From NCBI GenBank assembly GCA_001564065.1, contig LKNA01000009.1, positions 1 through 62,448 of the forward strand: a DNA stretch of 62,448 bases, given 5' to 3'. Under the pieces are notes generated by a model. That model searched no databases and had not been told where the DNA came from. It saw only the letters and a list, made by a program, of their open reading frames with translations. Shown in pieces: positions 36,880-45,267 of the stretch (within the stretch, counting starts at the first letter, position 1; each line of letters begins with the position of its first letter). This DNA is from Chitinophagaceae bacterium T5-Br10_B2g13. GTDB lineage: Bacteria > Bacteroidota > Rhodothermia > Balneolales > Balneolaceae. A program made the translations under genes and the position numbers.

Positions 36880-38373
36880 TTGGGCATTATTGTCAGACAG
36901 AGCATCTTTAACAGTATCATCACCTATATAGGTATCGGTTTAGGTTTTATCCTTACAGTGCTTCTCTATCCCCATATTCTTGATCCTGAGCAGTATGGGC
37001 TTACGCGGGTCTTAATATCGGCATCTCTGATTTTTTCACAATTTGCCCATTTGGGATTCCAGAACCTTGTCCTTCGCTATTACCCCTTCTTTAAGGAGGC
37101 AAGCGAAAAAAATCATGGATTCCTTTTCTGGGTGATTACGGTACCTTTTGTCGGGTTTGCGATTTTTTCGATCCTGTTTTTTCTGTTTGATGATCTGTTG
37201 GTCCAATTCTATTCAGACCGCTCACCGCTTTTTATCAGTTACTATCTGTGGATACTGCCACTCACGCTCTTTATTCTCTACTTTGAAGTGCTGAATAACT
37301 ATCTGAGATCTCTTCGGGACTCAACCACGGGGTCGTTTGTTAATGAGGTATCTCAGCGTCTCTTTGCAATGATCTTTCTGGGGCTCTACTTCTTTGAGTG
37401 GATCACATTTCCGCAATTTATTCTGCTGTTTGTGGTAAGCTACGCATCCCAGCCTCTTTTGATTTTACTTCAGATCATTAGAAAAGGTGAATTCCAGATC
37501 AGACCAAATTTCGAAATTCTCCGAAAGCCGCTTGTGCGCGGTATGGCCAACTATACCCTCTATTCGCTTCTCGGTGGACTTACAACCGTATTGGTTTGGA
37601 ATGTAGATATTCTGATGCTCGGTTCGATGGCCGGGCTAGATAGCACGGCGATTTATGCAATAGCTTTCTATATAGGGTCCGTAATTGCGGTTCCTCAGCG
37701 ATCTATTGAGAAAATTGCCGGCCCGATGATTTCAGATTTTATAAAAAAGAAAGACTGGAAAGGAGTTGGCGAAATTTACAGGAAAACATCACTTAACCAA
37801 TTACTGCTGGGGTTTCTTCTATTCGGTTTAATATGGAGCGCAGTAGATGAGCTTTTTATGCTGCTTCCTGAGGTATACAGTGCCGGCAAATGGGTGGTGT
37901 TTATTATTGCAATTGGAAAACTGATTGAGGTGGGAAGCGGAGCTAATAGCGTCATTTTATTGAACTCAAAACATTACAGAGTAAGTTTCTATACCAATAT
38001 TATCCTCGTTTTTATAACGATTGCTGCCAACTACATCCTTATTCCAATGTACGGAATTGAGGGAGCTGCCATCGCCTCTGCACTGGCACTCTTAGTTTAT
38101 AATGGCGTTAAGTATATCTACATTCGATTAAAGATTGGCTTGACTCCGTTTTCATTCAACACAATGATAGTATTAGGTTTGGGAATAGTGGCGCTATATC
38201 TGTCAGCCGGCGTACAGATTTTTTCAAACTTCTGGATAGATACACCTCTTCGAATGATTCTCTTTCTCACCCTGTTTTTAGTCCCGGCGCTCTACTTTAA
38301 GCTATCGCCGGATTTAAATAATTTAATTTCGAACCTGTTTAAGGTAACACAAGATGAAAGCACTTCTGGTTGA
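36880..38373 (+). CDS. Wzx/MATE-type polysaccharide flippase
   Basis: 497 residues with about 14 membrane helices and the polysaccharide biosynthesis C-terminal domain layout (GFILTVLLYPHILDPEQYGL near the N-terminus, then IEGAAIASALALLVYNGVKY near residue 400). It would flip undecaprenyl-linked oligosaccharides across the inner membrane. The start is TTG at 36880; no ATG lies nearby. Its 3' end overlaps the quinone oxidoreductase start by 20 bases. Confidence 0.88.
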   Translation: MGIIVRQSIFNSIITYIGIGLGFILTVLLYPHILDPEQYGLTRVLISASLIFSQFAHLGFQNLVLRYYPFFKEASEKNHGFLFWVITVPFVGFAIFSILFFLFDDLLVQFYSDRSPLFISYYLWILPLTLFILYFEVLNNYLRSLRDSTTGSFVNEVSQRLFAMIFLGLYFFEWITFPQFILLFVVSYASQPLLILLQIIRKGEFQIRPNFEILRKPLVRGMANYTLYSLLGGLTTVLVWNVDILMLGSMAGLDSTAIYAIAFYIGSVIAVPQRSIEKIAGPMISDFIKKKDWKGVGEIYRKTSLNQLLLGFLLFGLIWSAVDELFMLLPEVYSAGKWVVFIIAIGKLIEVGSGANSVILLNSKHYRVSFYTNIILVFITIAANYILIPMYGIEGAAIASALALLVYNGVKYIYIRLKIGLTPFSFNTMIVLGLGIVALYLSAGVQIFSNFWIDTPLRMILFLTLFLVPALYFKLSPDLNNLISNLFKVTQDESTSG

Positions 38374-39340
38374 TCAACATTCAGAAAGCCCAACTATGAA
38401 ACTGGGTGAATATCCTGATCCCGAGCCCGGCGATCACGAATTACTTGTGAAGATCAAATCTACGGCGTTGAACCGGGCAGATCTGCTCCAAAAGAAAAGT
38501 AAATATCCGGTCCCTGAAGGTGAGTCACCTATTATGGGACTTGAAATGTCAGGTATAGTAGAGGCAGTTGGAAAAGGTGTTCGTAGATTTAATGAAGGAG
38601 ATTGTGTGTTTGGTTTGCTTGGAGGAGGAGGTTATGCCGAGTACTGCACAATTCATGAAGAAATGGCAATTCCGATGCCCGATTATCTGTCGTTTGAAGA
38701 GGCTGCAGCTATCCCGGAGGTTTTTTTAACTGCATATCAGGCTTTGATGTGGTTGGGAGAATTGAAAGAAAAAGAAACGGTTTTAATTCATGCAGGAGCA
38801 AGCGGTGTAGGAACGGCGGCCATTCAAATCGCTAAAAAAATAAAAAAAGCTCAAATTGCGGTTACTGCGGGAAGTAAAGAGAAACTGGAGCTCTGCCGAT
38901 CATTGGGTTCTTCACTTCAGGTAAACTATAAAGAACAGGATTTTTCGGAAATGATTCGGGAAAATTTTGGTAAAAATAGTATTGATCTGATCATCGATTT
39001 TGTAGGATCTCCATATTGGGAAAAAAATATTGATAGCCTCTCAATGGACGGACGATTGGTATTTCTGTCTATGCTCGGTGGTGCTAAGGTAAAGGAAATG
39101 AACCTGGTTCCGATCTTAAGAAAACGGCTTACCGTTCGCGGATCTACATTGCGTAACCGCTCGTCTGAATATAAAATGAAATTGACCGCAGAGTTTTGGA
39201 ATAACACAAGAGAACTATTTGAAAAAGAACAGATCACGCCTGTGATAAGTGCAATATTTGACTGGCAGGATGTGGAGAAAGCTCATAAAATGATGAGTGA
39301 TAATAAAAATGCCGGGAAGATCATTCTAAATAGGATGTAG
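38354..39340 (+). CDS. NAD(P)H-quinone oxidoreductase, PIG3-like MDR family
   Basis: 328 residues: GroES-like N-terminus (MKALLVDQHSESPTMKLGEY) with ALNRADLLQKKSKYPVPEGE, and a Rossmann NADPH domain with HAGASGVGTAAIQIAKK. It lacks zinc-binding cysteines, as in the zeta-crystallin/PIG3 (TIGR02824) group, which reduces quinones. The start overlaps the flippase end by 20 bases, so cotranscription is likely although no functional link to glycan synthesis is evident. Confidence 0.88.
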   Translation: MKALLVDQHSESPTMKLGEYPDPEPGDHELLVKIKSTALNRADLLQKKSKYPVPEGESPIMGLEMSGIVEAVGKGVRRFNEGDCVFGLLGGGGYAEYCTIHEEMAIPMPDYLSFEEAAAIPEVFLTAYQALMWLGELKEKETVLIHAGASGVGTAAIQIAKKIKKAQIAVTAGSKEKLELCRSLGSSLQVNYKEQDFSEMIRENFGKNSIDLIIDFVGSPYWEKNIDSLSMDGRLVFLSMLGGAKVKEMNLVPILRKRLTVRGSTLRNRSSEYKMKLTAEFWNNTRELFEKEQITPVISAIFDWQDVEKAHKMMSDNKNAGKIILNRM

Positions 39341-39454
39341 CGAGTTAGATAGATTTAACGAAATTCTGTGATTGTTAGTCAGATCTATAGGCATAAATGC
39401 GTAGGTTCCGCTATTCTTTAAATAAGAAACGTTTTACAGACCTGTTTTATCAAA

Positions 39455-40588
39455 ATGGTGTATAAAATATTTAATTCGATAGTTATAATGCTCGCTTTTT
39501 CGGTGGCCGCAGTTGCGCAGTCATCCGACATGGAACTTGATGTTAGAATGGATTCTGGTTTTTCGCAAAAGAATCTTTCTGAAATGTTTAGCGCGGTGAT
39601 TGAGCAAAATAATTTATCTCAGTTTTTTCAAATTTCTGCCGAAAATAGAACACGCGGAATACTGAGGAATAATTCTGTAATTCTTGAAATACAAAGTGAA
39701 GTTTTTGGCACTATTTTAACAGCAGAACAATCATCATCCGGTACTTTTAGTCTGAATCCGGGTGGGCAAATTACCTTTTCAAATCTGAATATAACAGATA
39801 TCTCAAATTTGGAGATTCAGGGTGAACCCGAGTTTGATCTGTTGATTACATCGAATGGAAGGAAACTAATTCAAAACTTGAGAAGAGGTTACCTGATTAG
39901 TGACGATCTTTTTACTCTAAATGTTAAAATAGTGCGGAATTTGATGAATGAAGAGGAAATCTTGACTCAAGAGTCGATTTCGTTTCAGACATCTCTGGAT
40001 GAAAGTGAACTGTTTATTGAGACAGACCGTGAGATTGTAGATGAATTAAGGGGTTTAAATGTATCAACTGATGCTCCGGAGTTTTCTTGGATCGGAGAAC
40101 AAAACAGGCCGTACAGACTGTTAATTATTGATACAGATCGTGCACAAAATGTAGATGCACTGTTCTCAGAAAGATTTGCCAGAGAACACTCTGAAGGTGA
40201 TATACGTAATGAGCAAACCGGAGTGGTTTTGGATGTGATGGCCAGTCAACCAAGCTATCAAATACCCGATCGATTTGCAGGACTTTTTGAGCCGGGCAAA
40301 ACATATGCATGGCAGGTACAAACAACCAAACAGACTGTTCAGGAAACTGTTGTTCAAGCCTATACGGATCGGCTTCAGTTTACAACAAGTTTCCCAATTG
40401 AAGGAGAAATTCGTGAATTACTGGTTAATATTTTCGGTGAGCAACGAACCAATGAATTTGTAGAAAACGGCCTGCTGCTTGATCAGATAGAGATAGACGG
40501 TGTAACCTACTCGAAAGAGGAAGTACTTAGAGTTCTGAGAGAAATGGCAGGAAAAATTGAAAAGAATCAATTAAAAGTAGTTAGCTAA
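39455..40588 (+). CDS. uncharacterised secreted protein paired with a FecR-domain protein
   Basis: 377 residues. Signal peptide IMLAFSVAAVAQSS (cleavage about 22). The mature part is mostly beta-rich with a segment around 210-300 that looks like an Fn3-type unit (APEFSWIGEQNRPYRLLI and FEPGKTYAWQVQ), and a basic C-terminal helix. I do not recognise a named family. The stop is 15 bases before the FecR-domain gene, so they form a two-gene unit that probably works at the periplasmic side. The upstream gap of 114 bases holds no clear promoter match. Confidence 0.72.
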   Translation: MVYKIFNSIVIMLAFSVAAVAQSSDMELDVRMDSGFSQKNLSEMFSAVIEQNNLSQFFQISAENRTRGILRNNSVILEIQSEVFGTILTAEQSSSGTFSLNPGGQITFSNLNITDISNLEIQGEPEFDLLITSNGRKLIQNLRRGYLISDDLFTLNVKIVRNLMNEEEILTQESISFQTSLDESELFIETDREIVDELRGLNVSTDAPEFSWIGEQNRPYRLLIIDTDRAQNVDALFSERFAREHSEGDIRNEQTGVVLDVMASQPSYQIPDRFAGLFEPGKTYAWQVQTTKQTVQETVVQAYTDRLQFTTSFPIEGEIRELLVNIFGEQRTNEFVENGLLLDQIEIDGVTYSKEEVLRVLREMAGKIEKNQLKVVS

Positions 40589-40603
40589 CAAAAGGTGGCA
40601 GTA

Positions 40604-41365
40604 ATGAAAAAATTAATTATAACACTCGTAGTAATAGGGGCAGTCGTAACCGGAATTATCTTGATGTTATCAGACAGCAGCGATGGAATCTATGAAGAGC
40701 CGGTACTGAATGAAACAGATGATGAAGTTGCATTTGTAAGGAGGTATGTACCTTCAGTTACGGTAACCAATGTGGCGTACGCCGATTCATTACAGGAAGT
40801 TGGAAGAGCATTAATCTCCGGGGATACACTAACCACCGGAAATACCGGATACGCAATGGTTCTTTTTCTGGATGAATCTATAGCAAGGGTGAGTCCATCG
40901 TCTCAGATGGTAATTCGAAGTGAACTCAACCCGGAAAGAAATCTGAATTTACGTACTCATGTAGGCATGTTACTTGGCGGTATGTTCCTTGATGTAGAGA
41001 GCCGACCGGATCGTGAGTTTGAAATAACCACGACTCGTGCGGTAGCGTCTGTTAAAGGAACACGCTTTGGAGTAACGGCCGATGATAAAATCTGGGTAGA
41101 AGAAGGGGAGGTAGAAGTAACCATAAGAGAGACCGGCGAAGTTCGTTTGCTGGTGAATAAAATGTACCTGCAAGTAGATGCAGATGGCACCGTAGATAGC
41201 GGTGAGTTGACTGACCAAGAGCTGGCAGAGTTGGCTGATGAATTCCAAATTCTTGAGAGTGATTTGATCGAACGGGAAATGAAGATTCAGTTTAGAAACA
41301 GATCAGGAGATACTGTGGAAGAACAGATCAGAGTGTTCGAACAATCGGAATCATCAAATGAATAA
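40604..41365 (+). CDS. FecR-domain protein, single membrane anchor
   Basis: 253 residues from the ATG at 40604 (a GTG at 40595 is possible). An N-terminal hydrophobic helix LIITLVVIGAVVTGIILML is followed by a FecR domain (about 50-165: LISGDTLTTGNTGYAMVLFL and ATTRAVASVKGTRFGV-type core reading TTTRAVASVKGTRFGVTA) and an acidic tail. FecR in Fe-citrate uptake is an anti-sigma/regulatory protein with an N-terminal cytoplasmic part and an extra-cytoplasmic STN-interacting part; here that N-terminal sigma-binding part is missing, and no sigma factor or TonB receptor is adjacent. It is followed by a terminator. Confidence 0.8.
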   Translation: MKKLIITLVVIGAVVTGIILMLSDSSDGIYEEPVLNETDDEVAFVRRYVPSVTVTNVAYADSLQEVGRALISGDTLTTGNTGYAMVLFLDESIARVSPSSQMVIRSELNPERNLNLRTHVGMLLGGMFLDVESRPDREFEITTTRAVASVKGTRFGVTADDKIWVEEGEVEVTIRETGEVRLLVNKMYLQVDADGTVDSGELTDQELAELADEFQILESDLIEREMKIQFRNRSGDTVEEQIRVFEQSESSNE

Positions 41366-41387
41366 ACTCTGTCTTTAAGCATTAAGG

Positions 41388-41424
41388 CCTCTTTTCATGA
41401 TAAATGGGAAGAGGTTTTTTTGTT
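41388..41424 (+). terminator. rho-independent terminator after the FecR gene
   Basis: CCTCTTTTCAT pairs with ATGGGAAGAGG (several G:T pairs) with a short loop and continues into a run of seven Ts. It ends the secreted protein/FecR pair. Confidence 0.75.
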
Positions 41425-41478
41425 TGATCTATACGAATTCCTTTCTTAAGCCGATCTATCTTTTTGTATTTTTAGCTC

Positions 41479-42723
41479 ATGAAAATAAAAGAGCTTCAAA
41501 AAATTGCTGTAATCGGTGGGGGAGCCGCCGGTTTTTTTACAGCTATAAATGCTGCAAGACAAAACCCGAAACTGGATATCACCATATTTGAGAAATCGAG
41601 AGAGGTGTTGTCGAAAGTACGAATATCTGGTGGAGGACGCTGCAATGTAACTCATAACTGTTTCGACCCGGAGTTGCTATCTCGTCACTATCCGAGAGGA
41701 GAAAAAGTACTGCGCTGGAGTTTTGAACAGTTTCAGGCCAGTGATACCGTGGAGTGGTTTGAGGAGCGGGGCGTTAAATTGAAAGCCGAAGACGACGGGC
41801 GAATGTTTCCGGTAACGGATGATTCACAAACCATTATCGATTGTCTGATGAGTGAAGCCCGGAAGTATGGAGTAAAGATACGTACAAAAACGAAGGTTGA
41901 AGCAGTGGTTCCGGAATCGGATGGTGGTTTTCAGCTCTCTATAAGTAAAGAGAGTCCGCAGAAGTTTGATGCCGTTGTGATTGCAACGGGCGGATACAAT
42001 CGGGAAAAGGCTTATGGATGGCTCAAATCTTTGGGGCATTCGGTTTACTCTCCGGTACCTTCCCTTTTTACTTTTAACTTTCGTGAAAAAGTACTGTCTG
42101 ATTTGTCCGGAATATCTGTAAAGAATGCTCACGTAAAAATTGAACAACTTCCTTACGAAGAAGCAGGACCGGTTCTTATTACGCACTGGGGCTTGAGCGG
42201 CCCTGCTGTTCTGAAAATATCTGCCTGGGCTGCGCGGGATTTGCACGATCTGGAGTATCGGTTTGATGTTTTGGTGAACTGGGTTTATCCCGACAATGAA
42301 CATGAGGTTCGTGACGCACTGATTAGGCTGCGTGATTCAAACGCCCGGAAAACTGTGTCGAAGCAGGATTATTTTTCATTCCCCAATAGATTGTGGGAGC
42401 GGTTTCTGGAACTCTCGGGAATTAAAACAGATAAGCGATGGGCAGATCTTTCAAATAAGGAGATCCATGATCTGACACAGACTCTATTTAGAAGTCGGTA
42501 CAATATTCAGGGTAAAACCACCTACAAAGAGGAGTTTGTGACTTGTGGTGGAATTCCATTAAATGAGGTTGATCCGGATACGCTTGAGAGTAAAAAAGTC
42601 CCCGGTTTATATTTTGTGGGAGAGGTTCTGGACATAGATGGGGTAACCGGTGGGTTCAACTTTCAGGCCGCTTGGACCAACGGCTGGCTGGCGGCGAATG
42701 CTATTTCTAGTCTTGAGCCGTGA
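41479..42723 (+). CDS. BaiN/HI0933-type flavoprotein oxidoreductase
   Basis: 414 residues. FAD-binding IAVIGGGAAGFFTAINAA, the family marker VRISGGGRCNVTHNC and the C-terminal FVGEVLDIDGVTGGFNFQAA. The family (YhiN/BaiN/HI0933) holds FAD and reduces or rearranges small substrates; some members act on bile acid intermediates, others are uncharacterised. Substrate cannot be told here. A single ATG at 41479 begins right after the terminator of the FecR gene. Confidence 0.88.
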   Translation: MKIKELQKIAVIGGGAAGFFTAINAARQNPKLDITIFEKSREVLSKVRISGGGRCNVTHNCFDPELLSRHYPRGEKVLRWSFEQFQASDTVEWFEERGVKLKAEDDGRMFPVTDDSQTIIDCLMSEARKYGVKIRTKTKVEAVVPESDGGFQLSISKESPQKFDAVVIATGGYNREKAYGWLKSLGHSVYSPVPSLFTFNFREKVLSDLSGISVKNAHVKIEQLPYEEAGPVLITHWGLSGPAVLKISAWAARDLHDLEYRFDVLVNWVYPDNEHEVRDALIRLRDSNARKTVSKQDYFSFPNRLWERFLELSGIKTDKRWADLSNKEIHDLTQTLFRSRYNIQGKTTYKEEFVTCGGIPLNEVDPDTLESKKVPGLYFVGEVLDIDGVTGGFNFQAAWTNGWLAANAISSLEP

Positions 42724-42746
42724 GTCTTGAGAAGATATCAAGACTC
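42722..42746. repeat. 9-bp inverted repeat after the BaiN-like gene
   Basis: GAGTCTTGA and TCAAGACTC are exact inverted copies separated by 7 bases. They begin at the end of the oxidoreductase gene and lack a T tract on either strand, so terminator function is uncertain. The gap to the PhoH gene (127 bases) holds also a short TCAGC/GCTGA hairpin at 42801-42814. Confidence 0.45.
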
Positions 42747-42849
42747 GATCTATGACGATTGGAAGATTATTGGTTTAGTTATATTTAGACGCTGCCAGGA
42801 TCAGCTATCGCTGAACGCTGACAGGTCGATGTAGCACGACTCGGATTAT

Positions 42850-44184
42850 CTACAAATACTTACTCGCGATATTTGCCAGTGTGGAACGCTCACCTTTCTC
42901 CAGGTTGATGTGAGCATAGATATCATTGTTGTGTATTCGGTCAATCATATAGGAGAGGCCATTGGTTTGGGTATCCAGGTACGGGGTATCGATCTGGAAA
43001 ATATCTCCGGTAAAGATAATCTTCGTGTTTTCACCGGCGCGTGTGATAATCGTTTTAATCTCGTGGGGTGTCAGGTTCTGTGCTTCATCAATGATGAAAA
43101 TCACGTTATTCAATGAACGTCCGCGAATGTAGGCAAGTGGCTCAATGGAGAGTTTTTCGGTCTGAACCAGTTCATCTACTTTCTTGTACTGCGCGCTGCT
43201 CTCTTTATACTGGTTTTTGATGATGCTCAGGTTATCCCACAACGGCTGCATATAAGGATCGATTTTAGATTTTACATCCCCCGGTAAGTATCCGATATCG
43301 CGGTTGCTCAGCGGAACAATGGGCCGCGCGAGGTAGATCTGCCGATACTCCCTTCGCTGTTCGATTGCTCCGGCCAGGGCCAGAAGAGTTTTACCCGTAC
43401 CTGCAGCCCCGGTGATGGTTACCAGTTGAATCTCAGGATTCATAATGGCATGAAGCGCAAACGTCTGCTCGGCATTTTTTGGAGTGATCCCATAAGCGCT
43501 CATCGGCTTGATCAGCTCCACACTTTCATTTTTGGAGTTGTAATGCCCCAAAGCCGAACTGGAGTGGTTTTTCAGAATGTAGTAGTGATTGCTGATCGGA
43601 TCACTTTTTTCCAGCTTGCTGTGTTTGACATGTCCCTTCTTGTAAAGATCGTTGATGGGGGCGTTGTCTTCAAACTGCAGCTCCGTCTTTCCCTTGTAGA
43701 GATGGTCGATATCCTTAATCCGGATCGTTTCATAATCTTCGGCATCCAGCTTTAATGCCCGCGCTTTCAATCTAAGATTGATGTCTTTGGATACTAAAAC
43801 CACCTTTTTGGAAGTTTCTTCTTCTCTTAAATGAAGAGCGGTATTTAGAATCCGGTGATCATTTTTAACAGAACCGAAAAGTCTGGATGCAACATCATCC
43901 AACCCTTCATCACTGACCACCCTAATTTTTCCGTGCGTTTTCCCATTCAATGGAATCCACTTCTCAATCATGTTGGCATCGGATATTTTATCCAAATAGC
44001 GGATAAATTCCCGGGCGTGAAGATTGGTTACGGAGTTGCCTTTTTTAAAGGAGTCGAGCTCCTCAAGCACGGTGATGGGAATGGCGATGTCGTGCTTTTC
44101 AAAGTTTTTGACGGCGTCGGAGTCGTAGAGAAGAACGGAAGTGTCGAGTACAAAGATCTTCTTCGCTTTTTTGGCTCGTGGCAT
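42850..44184 (-). CDS. PIN-domain / PhoH-type ATPase fusion protein
   Basis: 444 residues from the ATG at 44184 (TTG at 44190 would add MS). The N-terminal PIN nuclease domain (about 8-140) has KIFVLDTSVLLYDSDA and the later acidic VVLVSKDINLRLKARAL; the C-terminal PhoH ATPase (about 225-440) has Walker A TGAAGTGKTLLALA (about 259-272) and Walker B FIIDEAQNLTPHEIK. PhoH2-type PIN-PhoH proteins are RNA helicase/nucleases, in some bacteria linked to toxin-antitoxin or rRNA/mRNA decay. The gene stands alone here. Confidence 0.9.
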   Translation of the reverse strand: MPRAKKAKKIFVLDTSVLLYDSDAVKNFEKHDIAIPITVLEELDSFKKGNSVTNLHAREFIRYLDKISDANMIEKWIPLNGKTHGKIRVVSDEGLDDVASRLFGSVKNDHRILNTALHLREEETSKKVVLVSKDINLRLKARALKLDAEDYETIRIKDIDHLYKGKTELQFEDNAPINDLYKKGHVKHSKLEKSDPISNHYYILKNHSSSALGHYNSKNESVELIKPMSAYGITPKNAEQTFALHAIMNPEIQLVTITGAAGTGKTLLALAGAIEQRREYRQIYLARPIVPLSNRDIGYLPGDVKSKIDPYMQPLWDNLSIIKNQYKESSAQYKKVDELVQTEKLSIEPLAYIRGRSLNNVIFIIDEAQNLTPHEIKTIITRAGENTKIIFTGDIFQIDTPYLDTQTNGLSYMIDRIHNNDIYAHINLEKGERSTLANIASKYL

Positions 44185-44402
44185 AGACAAAGCGGGTCAG
44201 GTTTATGGGGCTGTTCTGTAGATTGCTCATTTAACTATACCTAAACGCCCTGATAGAATCAATACACTGAGGAAAGTTAATAGTGATTTAATGTCTGTAA
44301 GGTTTCATCTTGTTGATAGGTGAGTTGGCTTCAAAAAAGTTAATGAGATCTCTTTCTCGCAGATTTACGCTGAGTAAGTGAAAATTTACATGTTGAGTAA
44401 AA

Positions 44403-45176
44403 TTAAGTTCCTGAAGAGAATTGATAGAGCGAAATACTCAGTGCAACAGCAGCATTCAGGCTCTCCACATTTTCAGCATTTCCATCAATCCTGATCTTTT
44501 TTCTATTTCTCATCAGCTCTGGATTCACACCATTCCCCTCATTACCGATAATCAGAATATCTTTTTGGGCCGGTTTAGAGCTTTTCAGGGAAATCGAATC
44601 TGATCCGCCATCCAATGCGGCAACTTTCCAGCCGGAAGATTCAAAATCTGAAAGAACATCTGAAAGGTTTGATTTCGAATATGGAAGTGCCCCGGTTGCT
44701 CCGGCGGTGCTTCGAACTACTTTAGGATGAAAGGGATCAACGGTTCCGTGTCCGATGATCAATCCCGCTACATTAAACCACGATGCTGTGCGAATCATCG
44801 TACCCAGGTTTCCCGGATCCTGGATTGTATCAAATGCCACAATAAGCCCGCTCTTACTTTTCATTTGATCGATGTCAGACTCTTTCGGAGTTCGGCAGAT
44901 TGCGAGAATTCCTTGTGGTGTATCTGTATCGGATATTGATTCAAATTCGTCAGAATTGACTTCAAAAACGGGCAGCCCTGAATTTGAGATTGAAACGGGC
45001 AGGTCAACGCCTTTCTGAATCACAACGGCTTCTACCTGAATGCGCCTCTGGTTAATAATCTGTTCAACACAGCGCAATCCTTCCGCGATAAATTTTTGCT
45101 CTCTTTTGCGATATTTCCCCTGAAGCAGTTTTCTCCATTCGGTAATTTGTCGGTTTGACGGTGTTGTGTACTCCAT
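44403..45176 (-). CDS. SpoU/TrmH-family RNA 2'-O-methyltransferase
   Basis: 257 residues. The N-terminal L30e-like substrate-binding half begins at MEYTTPSNRQITEWRKLLQG, and the SPOUT catalytic half has IQDPGNLGTMIRTASWF, LIIGNEGNGVNPEL and NVESLNAAVALSISLYQF. It methylates a ribose 2'-OH of tRNA or rRNA using SAM; target unknown. Minus strand, about 90 bases from the divergent aldehyde dehydrogenase gene. The 218 bases between it and the PhoH gene contain no gene or RNA I can recognise. Confidence 0.92.
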   Translation of the reverse strand: MEYTTPSNRQITEWRKLLQGKYRKREQKFIAEGLRCVEQIINQRRIQVEAVVIQKGVDLPVSISNSGLPVFEVNSDEFESISDTDTPQGILAICRTPKESDIDQMKSKSGLIVAFDTIQDPGNLGTMIRTASWFNVAGLIIGHGTVDPFHPKVVRSTAGATGALPYSKSNLSDVLSDFESSGWKVAALDGGSDSISLKSSKPAQKDILIIGNEGNGVNPELMRNRKKIRIDGNAENVESLNAAVALSISLYQFSSGT

Positions 45177-45267
45177 AAAAAAGTTGTTTAACTGCTTTGC
45201 ATGAATTGGGTTTCGCTGATCAACACTATATATTCCAAGAAACTACTAATTAAGACAAAGATATAGT

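Noticed and set aside
42801-42814. TCAGC-TATC-GCTGA hairpin in the BaiN-phoH gap as part of a REP family
   Set aside because: It does not share the CTAYAAACAGG flank or the stem sequence of the REPs near the RAYT.
44191-44402. Possible tRNA or small RNA in the 212-base gap between the PhoH and SpoU genes
   Set aside because: No tRNA cloverleaf features (GGTTCGAATCC-like T arm) and no strong hairpin with T tract were visible.
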